Shown one piece after another: positions 42,792-50,720 of a stretch of 64,000 nt of DNA. The stretch lies in NCBI GenBank assembly GCA_024280885.1, contig JAJRPF010000027.1, forward strand, positions 62,001 through 126,000, written 5' to 3'. Source of the stretch: Planctomycetota bacterium (lineage in GTDB: Bacteria > Planctomycetota > JAJSAM01 > JAJVHW01). Positions within the stretch are counted from its first letter, which is position 1. Each line of letters starts with the position of its first letter. The position numbers were made by a program, and so were the translations under genes. The notes beneath the pieces were generated by a model that was given only the letters and a program-made list of their open reading frames with translations, made no database searches and was not told where the DNA came from.

Positions 42792-43765
42792 CCTGGAGGA
42801 CGACGTTGCCGCTTCTCGCCGTGAGTGCGCTCGCGTCGCTCCCCGTGGCCTGCTCGTCATTCGACTTCCTGACAGAGGTGGGCACGACGCAGCCTTCGGC
42901 CGCGGACTGCGGCGGCTGTCACGTCGAGATCTTCGAAGAGTTCCAATCCTCGGCCCATGCCGCTGCGTGGACGCGCGCGGGGTTCGTTGCGGCAACTGCG
43001 GAGCACGAGATCACCGACTGCCTCGGCTGTCATGCCCCGGCGAGCATCTACGTCGATGGTCCACCGACTCTCCGCGAGGCGCGGCGCGAGGAAGGCGTGA
43101 CGTGTCTCTCGTGCCACTTCGACGCGGGCGCGATGGTGGGGCCCATCGATTCGTCCGCGCTCGTCGATCCGCATCCGGTGCTTGTGGGGCGCGCGCTCTA
43201 CCGCACCTCTGAGCTGTGCGGGAAATGCCATGAGGGCACGTACCGGGAATGGCGCGCTGCGCCAGCGGCGGGCCGCATGACATGCCAGGACTGTCACATG
43301 GGCCGCGTCGTGCGCACCGCGACCCAAGGGACGTCGGCCGTCTCGGATGTGCTCGTCTCTTTCGAAGAGCCGTTCGAGGGGCGCCGCCACACATTCCATG
43401 TCCCGATCGATGGGACGATCGAACACGTTCTGACAGCCGACATCTGCAGCGTCGAGCACGGAGAGGAGGCGCTCCGATGCAACGTGATCCTGACGAACGG
43501 ACTGCCGCACCTGATCCCGACGGGGGACTTCGGCTTTCGCTGGGTGAAGGTAGCAATGCACGCGCTGTCGCCCTCCGATGTACCGCTCGCGACGGCGGAG
43601 ACGAGTCTCTTCAAGGAACTCGGCGACGCGCTGGTACCGGGGGTGCCGCGCAGTTTTCCGGTGGAGTTCCCGCCAGCGACGGCGTCGGTGCGCGTCCGCG
43701 TGACCACAGGCAGCCGATCCGGTGCCCGGACGACGATCTTCGAGCAAGTGGTGCCTATCCAATGA
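42788..43765 (+). CDS. Pentaheme c-type cytochrome lipoprotein
   Basis: A 325-residue protein with a GTG start. N-terminal signal LPLLAVSALASLPVAC (probable lipidation). Five CxxCH sites: CGGCHVEIF, CLGCHAPAS, CLSCHFDAG, CGKCHEGTY, CQDCHMGRV. The first has the pattern CHVEIFEEFQSSAHAAAW known from cytochrome c554/multiheme nitrite-cycle proteins. The last 150 residues lack haem and form a beta domain. It should sit on the periplasmic side of a membrane and take electrons from the following cytochrome b. Overlaps 4 nt on both sides. Confidence 0.92.
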   Translation: MTWRTTLPLLAVSALASLPVACSSFDFLTEVGTTQPSAADCGGCHVEIFEEFQSSAHAAAWTRAGFVAATAEHEITDCLGCHAPASIYVDGPPTLREARREEGVTCLSCHFDAGAMVGPIDSSALVDPHPVLVGRALYRTSELCGKCHEGTYREWRAAPAAGRMTCQDCHMGRVVRTATQGTSAVSDVLVSFEEPFEGRRHTFHVPIDGTIEHVLTADICSVEHGEEALRCNVILTNGLPHLIPTGDFGFRWVKVAMHALSPSDVPLATAETSLFKELGDALVPGVPRSFPVEFPPATASVRVRVTTGSRSGARTTIFEQVVPIQ

Positions 43766-44511
43766 GCGCGCCGTCGCCCGATCGGATGGTCGAACGCTTC
43801 TCACCGACCGAGATCGCGTTCCACTGGGCGCAGGCGATCCCGTACATTGTCCTCCTCGTGACGGGCGGAGTCCTCTTCGCCGAGCGCTTTTTCGACCTGG
43901 AGATCGTGTCGCAGGAGACGCTCATCGATGTTCATCGCGTCGCTGGCCTCGCACTGCCGCTCTGCATCCTGCTCGTGGTGCTGGGCGGCGATCGCCGCGC
44001 GCTCTTTCGCAACCTGCGTCTCGGCACAAGCTTCTCACGTACGGACGGTCGCTGGCTCGCGACGAAAGCGCTGCACGCGCTGCAACCGGATACCGAGCTG
44101 CCGCCCATGGGCAAGTTCAACGCTGGTCAGAAGCTCAACTTCACGGCACAGGTCATTGCGGTCCCGGTGTTCTTCGTCACGGGTCTCACGATGTGGTTCG
44201 TACACGGACAATTGCTGAGCTGGTTCGTACACGTAGCGGCGTTCCTCCTGGTGCTGCCCTTGCTCACGGGACACCTCTACATGGCGCTGATCAATCCATC
44301 AACACGCGAGTCCATCACGAGCGTGATCCACGGACGCGTTCGGAAGTCGTGGGCGCGACGCCATCACCCACTCGAGTATGGGCATCCACTCGGGGACCGG
44401 TACGCGAACGACTCTCGCAGCGCTGAGAGCCGCAAGAGGCGCAGCCAAGATCGACGGTCAAGTGCGCCTCGGGCCGCCCGGCGCTTGCCGGAGGATGAGC
44501 ACGCCAGGTGA
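43762..44511 (+). CDS. Cytochrome b subunit, formate-dehydrogenase-gamma-like
   Basis: A 249-residue protein with four transmembrane helices: FHWAQAIPYIVLLVTGGVLF, IDVHRVAGLALPLCILLVVL, FTAQVIAVPVFFVTGLTMWF and WFVHVAAFLLVLPLLTGHLY. Candidate haem-b histidines: H20, H53 region, H157 region and H171 region (FHW, DVH, FVHG, FVHV, TGHLY). Its C-terminal 60 residues are Arg/Ser-rich and cytoplasmic. It should oxidise quinol and pass electrons to the neighbouring multihaem proteins. ATGA overlap with both neighbours. Confidence 0.9.
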   Translation: MSAPSPDRMVERFSPTEIAFHWAQAIPYIVLLVTGGVLFAERFFDLEIVSQETLIDVHRVAGLALPLCILLVVLGGDRRALFRNLRLGTSFSRTDGRWLATKALHALQPDTELPPMGKFNAGQKLNFTAQVIAVPVFFVTGLTMWFVHGQLLSWFVHVAAFLLVLPLLTGHLYMALINPSTRESITSVIHGRVRKSWARRHHPLEYGHPLGDRYANDSRSAESRKRRSQDRRSSAPRAARRLPEDEHAR

Positions 44512-46484
44512 AGCGACGTTCTGCGATCGCAATCCTCGTGCTCGCAATCGGCGGGCTCACCGCAGGAGTGCTGGCGTTACGCGGCTCCGGTGTCTCGCGA
44601 TGGGTGCGCGACCCACGCAAGATCGTCAAGCCAGGTATGTTGGTTCCCGTTCACGAGGCGGTGAAGGAACTTGCCGAGTGCGATGCGTGCCACGCGCTGA
44701 ACGCACCAATTCCGAACATGAGATGTCTCGTCTGTCACGATGCCATTGCGGAGCGGCAGCGCGATAAGCTCGGCTACCACGGTCGCTCTCTACGCGGTAC
44801 ATGCCACGATTGCCATGTCGATCACGAGGACGAATTGATCGTCCTTGATCGCCGCTCGTTCAACCACGAGCAGGCGCTCTTCCCGCTGCGTGGGGCCCAT
44901 GCGGAACTGCCCTGTACGGCGTGCCACCTGAAGCCGACAGGCGTCTCTGCGCAACCGACGCGCATGCAGTACATCGGTCTCGATCACGACACCTGTGGCG
45001 CATGTCATGCCGACCCGCACGCCGGGGATCTCACGCCGGGTGAACGCACCTGTGAGGGCTGCCACGACGAGGCGGGGTGGTCCGGTCGAGCCCTGCGTTT
45101 CGTACACGATCGCGACGCCAGTTTCCGGCTGGACGGCAAGCATGCCGACGTCGAGTGCACGGCCTGCCACGAGCCGCAGCAAGGCGCCGCCAGCGTCGCG
45201 GTTGCGGATTGGAGTCGCTCGCGGCACGCCTGCACCGATTGTCACACCGACCCTCACGCCGGGCAGTTCGACAGCACCCCGTGCGACGCATGTCATGACC
45301 TACGGGGTTTTGCGGGCGCGGATCTTCGATTCCGCCATGACGCGCCGGAGACGTTCCGGCTCGACGGTGCACATGCGACCGTCACATGCGCGGCGTGCCA
45401 CGTCCGGGACGGCGCTCTCGGCGCCCAGCGGTTCCGCGGGACGGCCACGACCTGCGCCAGCTGCCACGAAGACCCACACGCCGGTCAGTTCGGAGCACAG
45501 AGATGCGCTTCGTGCCATCGGGAGCAGTCGTTCCAGAGAGACGCGCTTCTGTTCAACCACCGCGGCGTCGAGACGTTTCCGCTCGGAGGCCGCCACGTGG
45601 CGGTGGAGTGTGCGCAGTGCCACGCACCGCGCGACCACGCGGCAACCGTGTTCCGCGGCACTTCACATGATTGCGCAGCGTGTCACGAAGACCCCCACGC
45701 CGAGCAGTTCGCGGGCACCGCGTGCGCCACGTGCCATCGCGACAGCGGCTTCGCGGACGCGGACCTCGTGTTTCGCCACTCACGACTCGCACGCTTCCCA
45801 CTCACTGGCGCGCACGCGGCAGTGAAGTGCGGCGCATGTCACACGCCCGCGGCGCCGGGCTCGGCACGCGCTTTCCGTGGAGTTGGAACGACGTGCGACA
45901 GTTGCCATGAAGGCCCGCACCAGGGGAGTCTTGCCAAGCGGGCGTGCACCACATGTCATGCGACCGCTGGCTGGAAGGGATCGAACCTCGTCTTCGATCA
46001 CGGAAGGGACACGAACTTCGCGCTCGACACGACACACGTGTCGCAACAGTGCTCGGCCTGTCACGCTGTGCCGGTGTACCGTCCGCGACCGACGGAGTGT
46101 GCGCCGTGCCACGTGACGGCGTCGGCTGCGCTGCTCGGCAGAGTGCAACCTGGGGCCGGCGACGATACGTTCGAGCCGAGCCCACATGCGGGGCTCGTTG
46201 CGTGCTCCGAGTGTCACGCGCCGGACGATCGCACGGCGTCCGTCACCGACATCGCGCCGCGATGCGCGGTCTGCCACACAGCGCGCTACGCCAAGCTGGA
46301 ACTGGACCGGAAGGCACTCCTCGACGGGCTTCACTTTCGCGGAGTGGCGGCGCTGGCGCTCCAGCAGGGGGCAGACACGCGGACGACACGAACGCGGCTG
46401 GACGGACTGCGGAAAGCAGCGTCCCACAACTTCGCACCGGCACAGCGCGCGTTGCGCCGGTTGGTGGAAGCGCTGGAACGCTGA
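44508..46484 (+). CDS. 22-haem c-type cytochrome
   Basis: A 658-residue protein with an N-terminal signal (IAILVLAIGGLTAGVLAL) and 22 CxxCH sites. A block recurs that mixes two haem sites with HADVECTACH, CHTDPHAGQF or CHEDPHAGQF and a linking phrase (LRF-H, FRLDGAHA). Lone axial His in the phrase DPHAG suggests bis-His ligation. Long chains of such repeats carry electrons across the periplasm and outer membrane. The final 100 residues lack haem (LDGLRKAASHNFAPAQRALR). It is the last gene of the operon and overlaps the cytochrome b gene by 4 nt. I know no family name for this exact repeat. Confidence 0.93.
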   Translation: MKRRSAIAILVLAIGGLTAGVLALRGSGVSRWVRDPRKIVKPGMLVPVHEAVKELAECDACHALNAPIPNMRCLVCHDAIAERQRDKLGYHGRSLRGTCHDCHVDHEDELIVLDRRSFNHEQALFPLRGAHAELPCTACHLKPTGVSAQPTRMQYIGLDHDTCGACHADPHAGDLTPGERTCEGCHDEAGWSGRALRFVHDRDASFRLDGKHADVECTACHEPQQGAASVAVADWSRSRHACTDCHTDPHAGQFDSTPCDACHDLRGFAGADLRFRHDAPETFRLDGAHATVTCAACHVRDGALGAQRFRGTATTCASCHEDPHAGQFGAQRCASCHREQSFQRDALLFNHRGVETFPLGGRHVAVECAQCHAPRDHAATVFRGTSHDCAACHEDPHAEQFAGTACATCHRDSGFADADLVFRHSRLARFPLTGAHAAVKCGACHTPAAPGSARAFRGVGTTCDSCHEGPHQGSLAKRACTTCHATAGWKGSNLVFDHGRDTNFALDTTHVSQQCSACHAVPVYRPRPTECAPCHVTASAALLGRVQPGAGDDTFEPSPHAGLVACSECHAPDDRTASVTDIAPRCAVCHTARYAKLELDRKALLDGLHFRGVAALALQQGADTRTTRTRLDGLRKAASHNFAPAQRALRRLVEALER

Positions 46485-46526
46485 CGGGCAGCGACGACCG
46501 GCACCGACCGATTTACCCGATAAGAA

Positions 46527-46552
46527 GCAACCGGCTTGACGAAGCCAGTTGC
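46527..46552. terminator. Hairpin between converging operons
   Basis: GCAACCGGCTT-GACG-AAGCCAGTTGC: 11-base arms with one C-A mismatch, 43 nt after the stop of the 22-haem gene. No clear T-run follows. It probably ends the long plus-strand operon. The rest of 46485-46740 holds nothing else I can support. Confidence 0.6.
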
Positions 46553-46740
46553 TCCGGGTCCCCGGTCCGGGGCGCAGCAACGACGTCGCTGCTCGAGCCA
46601 CGTCGGGCGCGCCGGCCCGGGTACCCTCTGGAAAGCCACGGACGTCGAGGGGGTCTGGGGGTCTGAGGCGGGGACCGGGAGGTTGATCGCCCGGTTCTCG
46701 CCGACTTGGAGGTCGGGAGGGACTGCGGGGGTGTTCGGCG

Positions 46741-47505
46741 CTATCCCGGCTTGTTGAAGCCCGGCGGGAGCGGCGGGGCGCCGGAGCTCTTCGGAGCCGA
46801 AGGGGCAGACGGTGCCGAAGGCGGTTTCGGGGCCGAGGGCACTTTCGGTGCGCCGGGGGGTGTCGGTGCCTTCGGTGCTCCGGTCGGGGTCTTGAAGCCG
46901 CCGGGGAGTTTGGGGGCGGCGCCGCCGGACGGTTTCGTCGGAGCCGCTGCGCCCGCAGCAGGCTTGGCTGCCGCGGGTGCCGCGAGACCGGCGACCTTGA
47001 CGACCGTCGCTGCGCGATGCGTTGCGTTGCGTGCGTCGCGTTCCGTGGTCCGTGTGGCAGCGATCTTCTCGAGTTGCTCGAGATGGCGGCGCTTTGTGTT
47101 CACGACCGACTGCATCGTCGCAACGAACTCGGCGTCGTCGCTCGGCGTGCGCGCGAGGCGATCCTCCGCACCGGCGAGATCGAACTTCGCTTCCTTCGCG
47201 GCGCGGATCATCAGCCAATCGAGCGCGAGGAAGTTGAGGTCTTCCTTCCAGAGCCGGAACGCGGCGACGGTCGGCCCCGCGCGATAGCGCCCGAACTGCA
47301 CGAGGATGGCGCGGGAGAGGTCGTCCTCTTCAGCGCGCAGCTTCTCGAGCTGCTTGAGATCCGACTCCCACTCCGCGGTCACGTAGGGGTTGGAGGCGAG
47401 CGCGTGCCCCATGAACGAGTTGTACTCGGCGGAGAGCGCCTCGTTGAGGAGCGCGATCACACTGCGGCGCTTCATCGAAGTCGTGGTGTTCGTCGGGTGA
47501 CTCAT
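46741..47505 (-). CDS. Helical (possibly ferritin-like) protein with Pro/Ala/Gly-rich tail, last gene of nuo operon
   Basis: A 254-residue product; the ATG at 47505 overlaps the nuoN stop (ATGA), so it is translated with nuo. Residues about 11-145 form a helical bundle (SVIALLNEALSAEYNSFMGH, WESDLKQLEKLRAEEDDLSR, MQSVVNTKRRHLEQLEKI), which recalls ferritin-like folds. The usual EExxH metal sites are incomplete, so metal binding is unsure. From about 175 a tail is rich in Ala, Pro, Gly and Lys ([32 protein letters not shown]). NuoB and NuoC carry similar tails, which suggests they bind a common partner. Not recognised as a standard nuo gene. Confidence 0.78.
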   Translation of the reverse strand: MSHPTNTTTSMKRRSVIALLNEALSAEYNSFMGHALASNPYVTAEWESDLKQLEKLRAEEDDLSRAILVQFGRYRAGPTVAAFRLWKEDLNFLALDWLMIRAAKEAKFDLAGAEDRLARTPSDDAEFVATMQSVVNTKRRHLEQLEKIAATRTTERDARNATHRAATVVKVAGLAAPAAAKPAAGAAAPTKPSGGAAPKLPGGFKTPTGAPKAPTPPGAPKVPSAPKPPSAPSAPSAPKSSGAPPLPPGFNKPG

Positions 47506-49064
47506 CAGCGACCTCCCACGATCGCGACGGCGTCGCGCGCGACGCTCGCAAGATCACCCCAGCCGTAGACGCCGAGGACCACGAGCGGAACCGTGAGCGC
47601 GACGACGAGCGCCATGTCGCCGCCGACACAGTCGATCAGCTTCGTGTCGTCGTCGGGCTTCTTCAGGAACATCTCGCGCATGGGCTTCGCGTAGTAATAG
47701 AGCGACACCGCGCCATTCACGAGACCGATGGCAGCGAAGAGGTAGAAGCCCTCGTGGATCACGGGCATGAAGAGCAGCAGTTTGCCGACGAAGCCGGCTG
47801 TCGGGGGCAGCCCCGTCAGCGAAACGAGCATGATGACGAAGCAGGTGCCGAGCAGGGGCTGCTTCCACCCGAGTCCCTTGAGCGCCGTCACGTCCACGGA
47901 GTCGAGATCGCGACGCATCATCGTCACGATCCAGAACGCGCCGAGGTTCATGCAGAGGTAGATCAGGAAGTAGAAGCCGATCGCCATCAGCGCATCGGTA
48001 GCCACGTCAGTTCGCAACACCATCGAAGACGCGAGCAGTAGGTAACCCGCGTGTGCGATCGACGAGTACGCGAGCATGCGCTGCAGGTTCGTCTGGCGCA
48101 ACGCCGCAAGGTTGCCCCACGTCATCGTGCAGACGGACGCAACGATCAGGAGCTTCTCGAGGAATGCCGCGTCGTGCGCGAAGAGCTGGCCGAGCTCCGG
48201 CGTGCCAACGACGCCGCCCGCGACGGGCACGAGCGCCAGAATGCGCAGGCCGATCGCGAACGCGGCAGCCTTGGACGCGACGGCGAGGAAACCGGCGACC
48301 GGCGCGGGCGCGCCTTCGTAGACGTCGGGGCACCAGAACTGGAACGGGAACGCGGCCGCCTTGTACGCGAAACCGGCGAACGTGAACGTGGCGCCTACCC
48401 AGAGCGCCGGCACGCCCGCGTCGGCAGCGAGCAATACATCGACGATGCCCTCGAAGCTCGTCGTTCCGGCGAAGCCGAGGATCAGCGTGATCCCGAAGAG
48501 CATCACCGCCGAAGCGACCGAACCGAAGATGACGTACTTGCCGGCGGCCTCAGCGCCCTTCGCGCTGTCGAGGCGGTAACCGGCCATCAGATAGCCGGTG
48601 TACGACACGAGCTCGAACGCGACGTAGAACCCGATCAACTCGGTCGCGCTCGCCAGATAGCACATGCCGGCGAGGGCACCGAAGAGGATGACCTGGAACT
48701 CGCCCTCGCGTCCGTACTTGCGGCCAGAGCGCACGATGAAGAGCACGGTGAGTGCGGCGGCGGCGAGGAAGACCAGCTTGAAGAGCCGACCGAGTCCGTC
48801 CACGCGCAGCGCGGCGAAGTCGTCATAGCCAACGGTGACGTCGCCCGAACCCGAGATGACAAGGCCCGCGGCGACGACGATCCCGCCCAGCGAGAGCCAG
48901 GGATAGAGCGTCGAGGGGCCCTTGCTGCGCACGAGATCGACGACGAGCATGACGACGACCATGACGCAGAGGAACATCTCGGGCGCCATCGCCCCGAAGT
49001 TCTGCATCAGGTCGGCCGACAGCTTGCCGCCGTCTTGCGCGAGCAGGAGAGGAAGCGAAGACAC
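47505..49064 (-). CDS. nuoN: NADH-quinone oxidoreductase subunit N
   Basis: A 519-residue antiporter-like subunit (14 helices expected), start GTG 49064. Family features: FYVAFELVSYTGYLMAGYRL, FAGFAYKAAAFPFQFWCPDVYEGAPAPVAGFL (the conserved Lys and Pro), NLAALRQTNLQRMLAYSSIAHAGYLLL, and FVIMLVSLTGLPPTAGFVGK. It pumps protons as part of complex I. It overlaps the following gene by 4 nt. Confidence 0.97.
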   Translation of the reverse strand: MSSLPLLLAQDGGKLSADLMQNFGAMAPEMFLCVMVVVMLVVDLVRSKGPSTLYPWLSLGGIVVAAGLVISGSGDVTVGYDDFAALRVDGLGRLFKLVFLAAAALTVLFIVRSGRKYGREGEFQVILFGALAGMCYLASATELIGFYVAFELVSYTGYLMAGYRLDSAKGAEAAGKYVIFGSVASAVMLFGITLILGFAGTTSFEGIVDVLLAADAGVPALWVGATFTFAGFAYKAAAFPFQFWCPDVYEGAPAPVAGFLAVASKAAAFAIGLRILALVPVAGGVVGTPELGQLFAHDAAFLEKLLIVASVCTMTWGNLAALRQTNLQRMLAYSSIAHAGYLLLASSMVLRTDVATDALMAIGFYFLIYLCMNLGAFWIVTMMRRDLDSVDVTALKGLGWKQPLLGTCFVIMLVSLTGLPPTAGFVGKLLLFMPVIHEGFYLFAAIGLVNGAVSLYYYAKPMREMFLKKPDDDTKLIDCVGGDMALVVALTVPLVVLGVYGWGDLASVARDAVAIVGGR

Positions 49065-49067
49065 GCG

Positions 49068-50702
49068 TTACTTCCCTTCCTCGGTCTGCACGGCCTCGAC
49101 CGCGTCGCGGATCTCGATGAGTCCGGGCGGCAGCGAGCCAGCCTCGCGCTCGGTGCCGCGAATCTCCGCCACGAAGGGCTTGCGCCAGCTATGGAGCGCG
49201 GGTCCGATCAGGTCGAACGCGGGCGTCGGGAAGATCCCGAGTGCGAGCGCGCCGATCGCGAGCGGCCAGAGGGTGACGCCCTCGCGGAAGCTCAGGTCCT
49301 TGAACGGATGCAGCTGCTTCTCCCTCGGCTCACCGAGGAAGACCTTCTGGATCATCACGAGAATGTAGACGGCGCCCATGACGATGCCGATCGTGCCGAT
49401 GATGGTGAACACCTTGGCGTGCGGCAGCTCTGACTTGAACGCACCGAAGAAGACGAACATTTCGGCGATGAAGCCGGAGAGGCCCGGCAGACCGAGCGAT
49501 CCGAAGAACGCGATCATGGCCACGAACGTGTACTTCGGCATGAGCTTCAGCAACCCGCCGAAGCGGTTGAGATCGCGGTGATGCGCCTGCTCGTAGACGA
49601 CGCCGACACAGAGGAACATCATTCCGCTGAGCAGCCCGTGGCTGAACATCTGGATCACGGCGCCGTTGATGCCTTCCTCGGTCATCGAGGCGAGGCCGAG
49701 GATCACGTAGCCCATGTGGCTGACGGATGAGTACGCGACCATCTTCTTCCAGTCGGTCTGCGCCAGCGCGACAGCCGCGCCGTAGATGATCGACACGATG
49801 CCGAGTGTCGCGAGCCACGGCCAGGCGGTGACGACCGCGTCCGGGAACCACGGGAACGCGATCCGGATCATGCCGTAGCCGCCCATCTTGAGCAGCACGC
49901 CCGCCAGGATCACGGAGATCGGCGTCGGCGCCTCGACGTGCGCAAGTGGCAGCCACGTGTGGAACGGGAAGACCGGCACCTTGATCGCGAAGCCGATGAA
50001 GAGCGCGACGAAGAGCACCATGCGGAGCGCGTCGTTACCGGGGAAGATCAGACTCTGGTGCGCAATGATGTCCGGGATCGAGAAGGCGTTGAGCGCCTGG
50101 CCCGCGAATTCGGGCGCGGCGAATGCCGCGGAGAGCTGGAAGTACACGGCCAAGAACGCGCCGAGCATCAGCACCGAGCCGACCATCGTGTAGATGAAGA
50201 ACTTGATCGCGGCGAACTCGCGCCGGGGACCGCCCCAGATGCCGATGAGGAAGTACATCGGGAGGAGCATGAGCTCCCAGAACATGTAGAAGAGGAAGAG
50301 GTCCATCGCGACGAACGTGCCGAACATGCCCGTCAAGAGCAGCAGGTACATGGCGTAGAAGCCGCGCACGTTCTTCTGAATACTCATGGCGTTGACCGCG
50401 GCCAGGAAGCCGAGCACGCCGGTCAGGACGATGAGCAGCATCGACACGCCGTCGACATCCATCGAGTAGTTGATCTTGAACGCGTCGCCGACCGAGATCC
50501 ACGGCACGCTGAACCCGAACTGGCTCGTGTCCGCGAGCAGCACGGTCAGTTCAGGGTCGAACTGGAAGTAGAGCCAGATCGACAGCAGCATCGCTGCCGC
50601 AGATGTCGCCAGACCGATCATCCGCTGCGTCTTCACGTCTTTCGTCATGAAGAGGAAGGGGATGCCGAGGGCCGGCAGGAATGTCAGAAGTGTGAGCAGC
50701 AT
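49068..50702 (-). CDS. nuoM: NADH-quinone oxidoreductase subunit M
   Basis: A 544-residue antiporter-like subunit. Start MLLTLLTFLPALGIPFLF. Conserved Glu in FYMFWELMLLPMYFLIG, VPVFPFHTWLPLAHVEAPT, LAQTDWKKMVAYSSVSHMGYV (Lys pair), and GFIAEMFVFFGAF. The last 40 residues (PFVAEIRGTEREAGSLPPGL) form a short polar tail. The gap to nuoN is 3 nt and to nuoL 18 nt. Confidence 0.97.
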   Translation of the reverse strand: MLLTLLTFLPALGIPFLFMTKDVKTQRMIGLATSAAAMLLSIWLYFQFDPELTVLLADTSQFGFSVPWISVGDAFKINYSMDVDGVSMLLIVLTGVLGFLAAVNAMSIQKNVRGFYAMYLLLLTGMFGTFVAMDLFLFYMFWELMLLPMYFLIGIWGGPRREFAAIKFFIYTMVGSVLMLGAFLAVYFQLSAAFAAPEFAGQALNAFSIPDIIAHQSLIFPGNDALRMVLFVALFIGFAIKVPVFPFHTWLPLAHVEAPTPISVILAGVLLKMGGYGMIRIAFPWFPDAVVTAWPWLATLGIVSIIYGAAVALAQTDWKKMVAYSSVSHMGYVILGLASMTEEGINGAVIQMFSHGLLSGMMFLCVGVVYEQAHHRDLNRFGGLLKLMPKYTFVAMIAFFGSLGLPGLSGFIAEMFVFFGAFKSELPHAKVFTIIGTIGIVMGAVYILVMIQKVFLGEPREKQLHPFKDLSFREGVTLWPLAIGALALGIFPTPAFDLIGPALHSWRKPFVAEIRGTEREAGSLPPGLIEIRDAVEAVQTEEGK

Positions 50703-50720
50703 CCGATCAGCTCCGAACCA

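Noticed and set aside
48051..49433. 460-codon plus-strand frame across nuoN/nuoM
   Set aside because: Antisense shadow, highly charged, no start signal.
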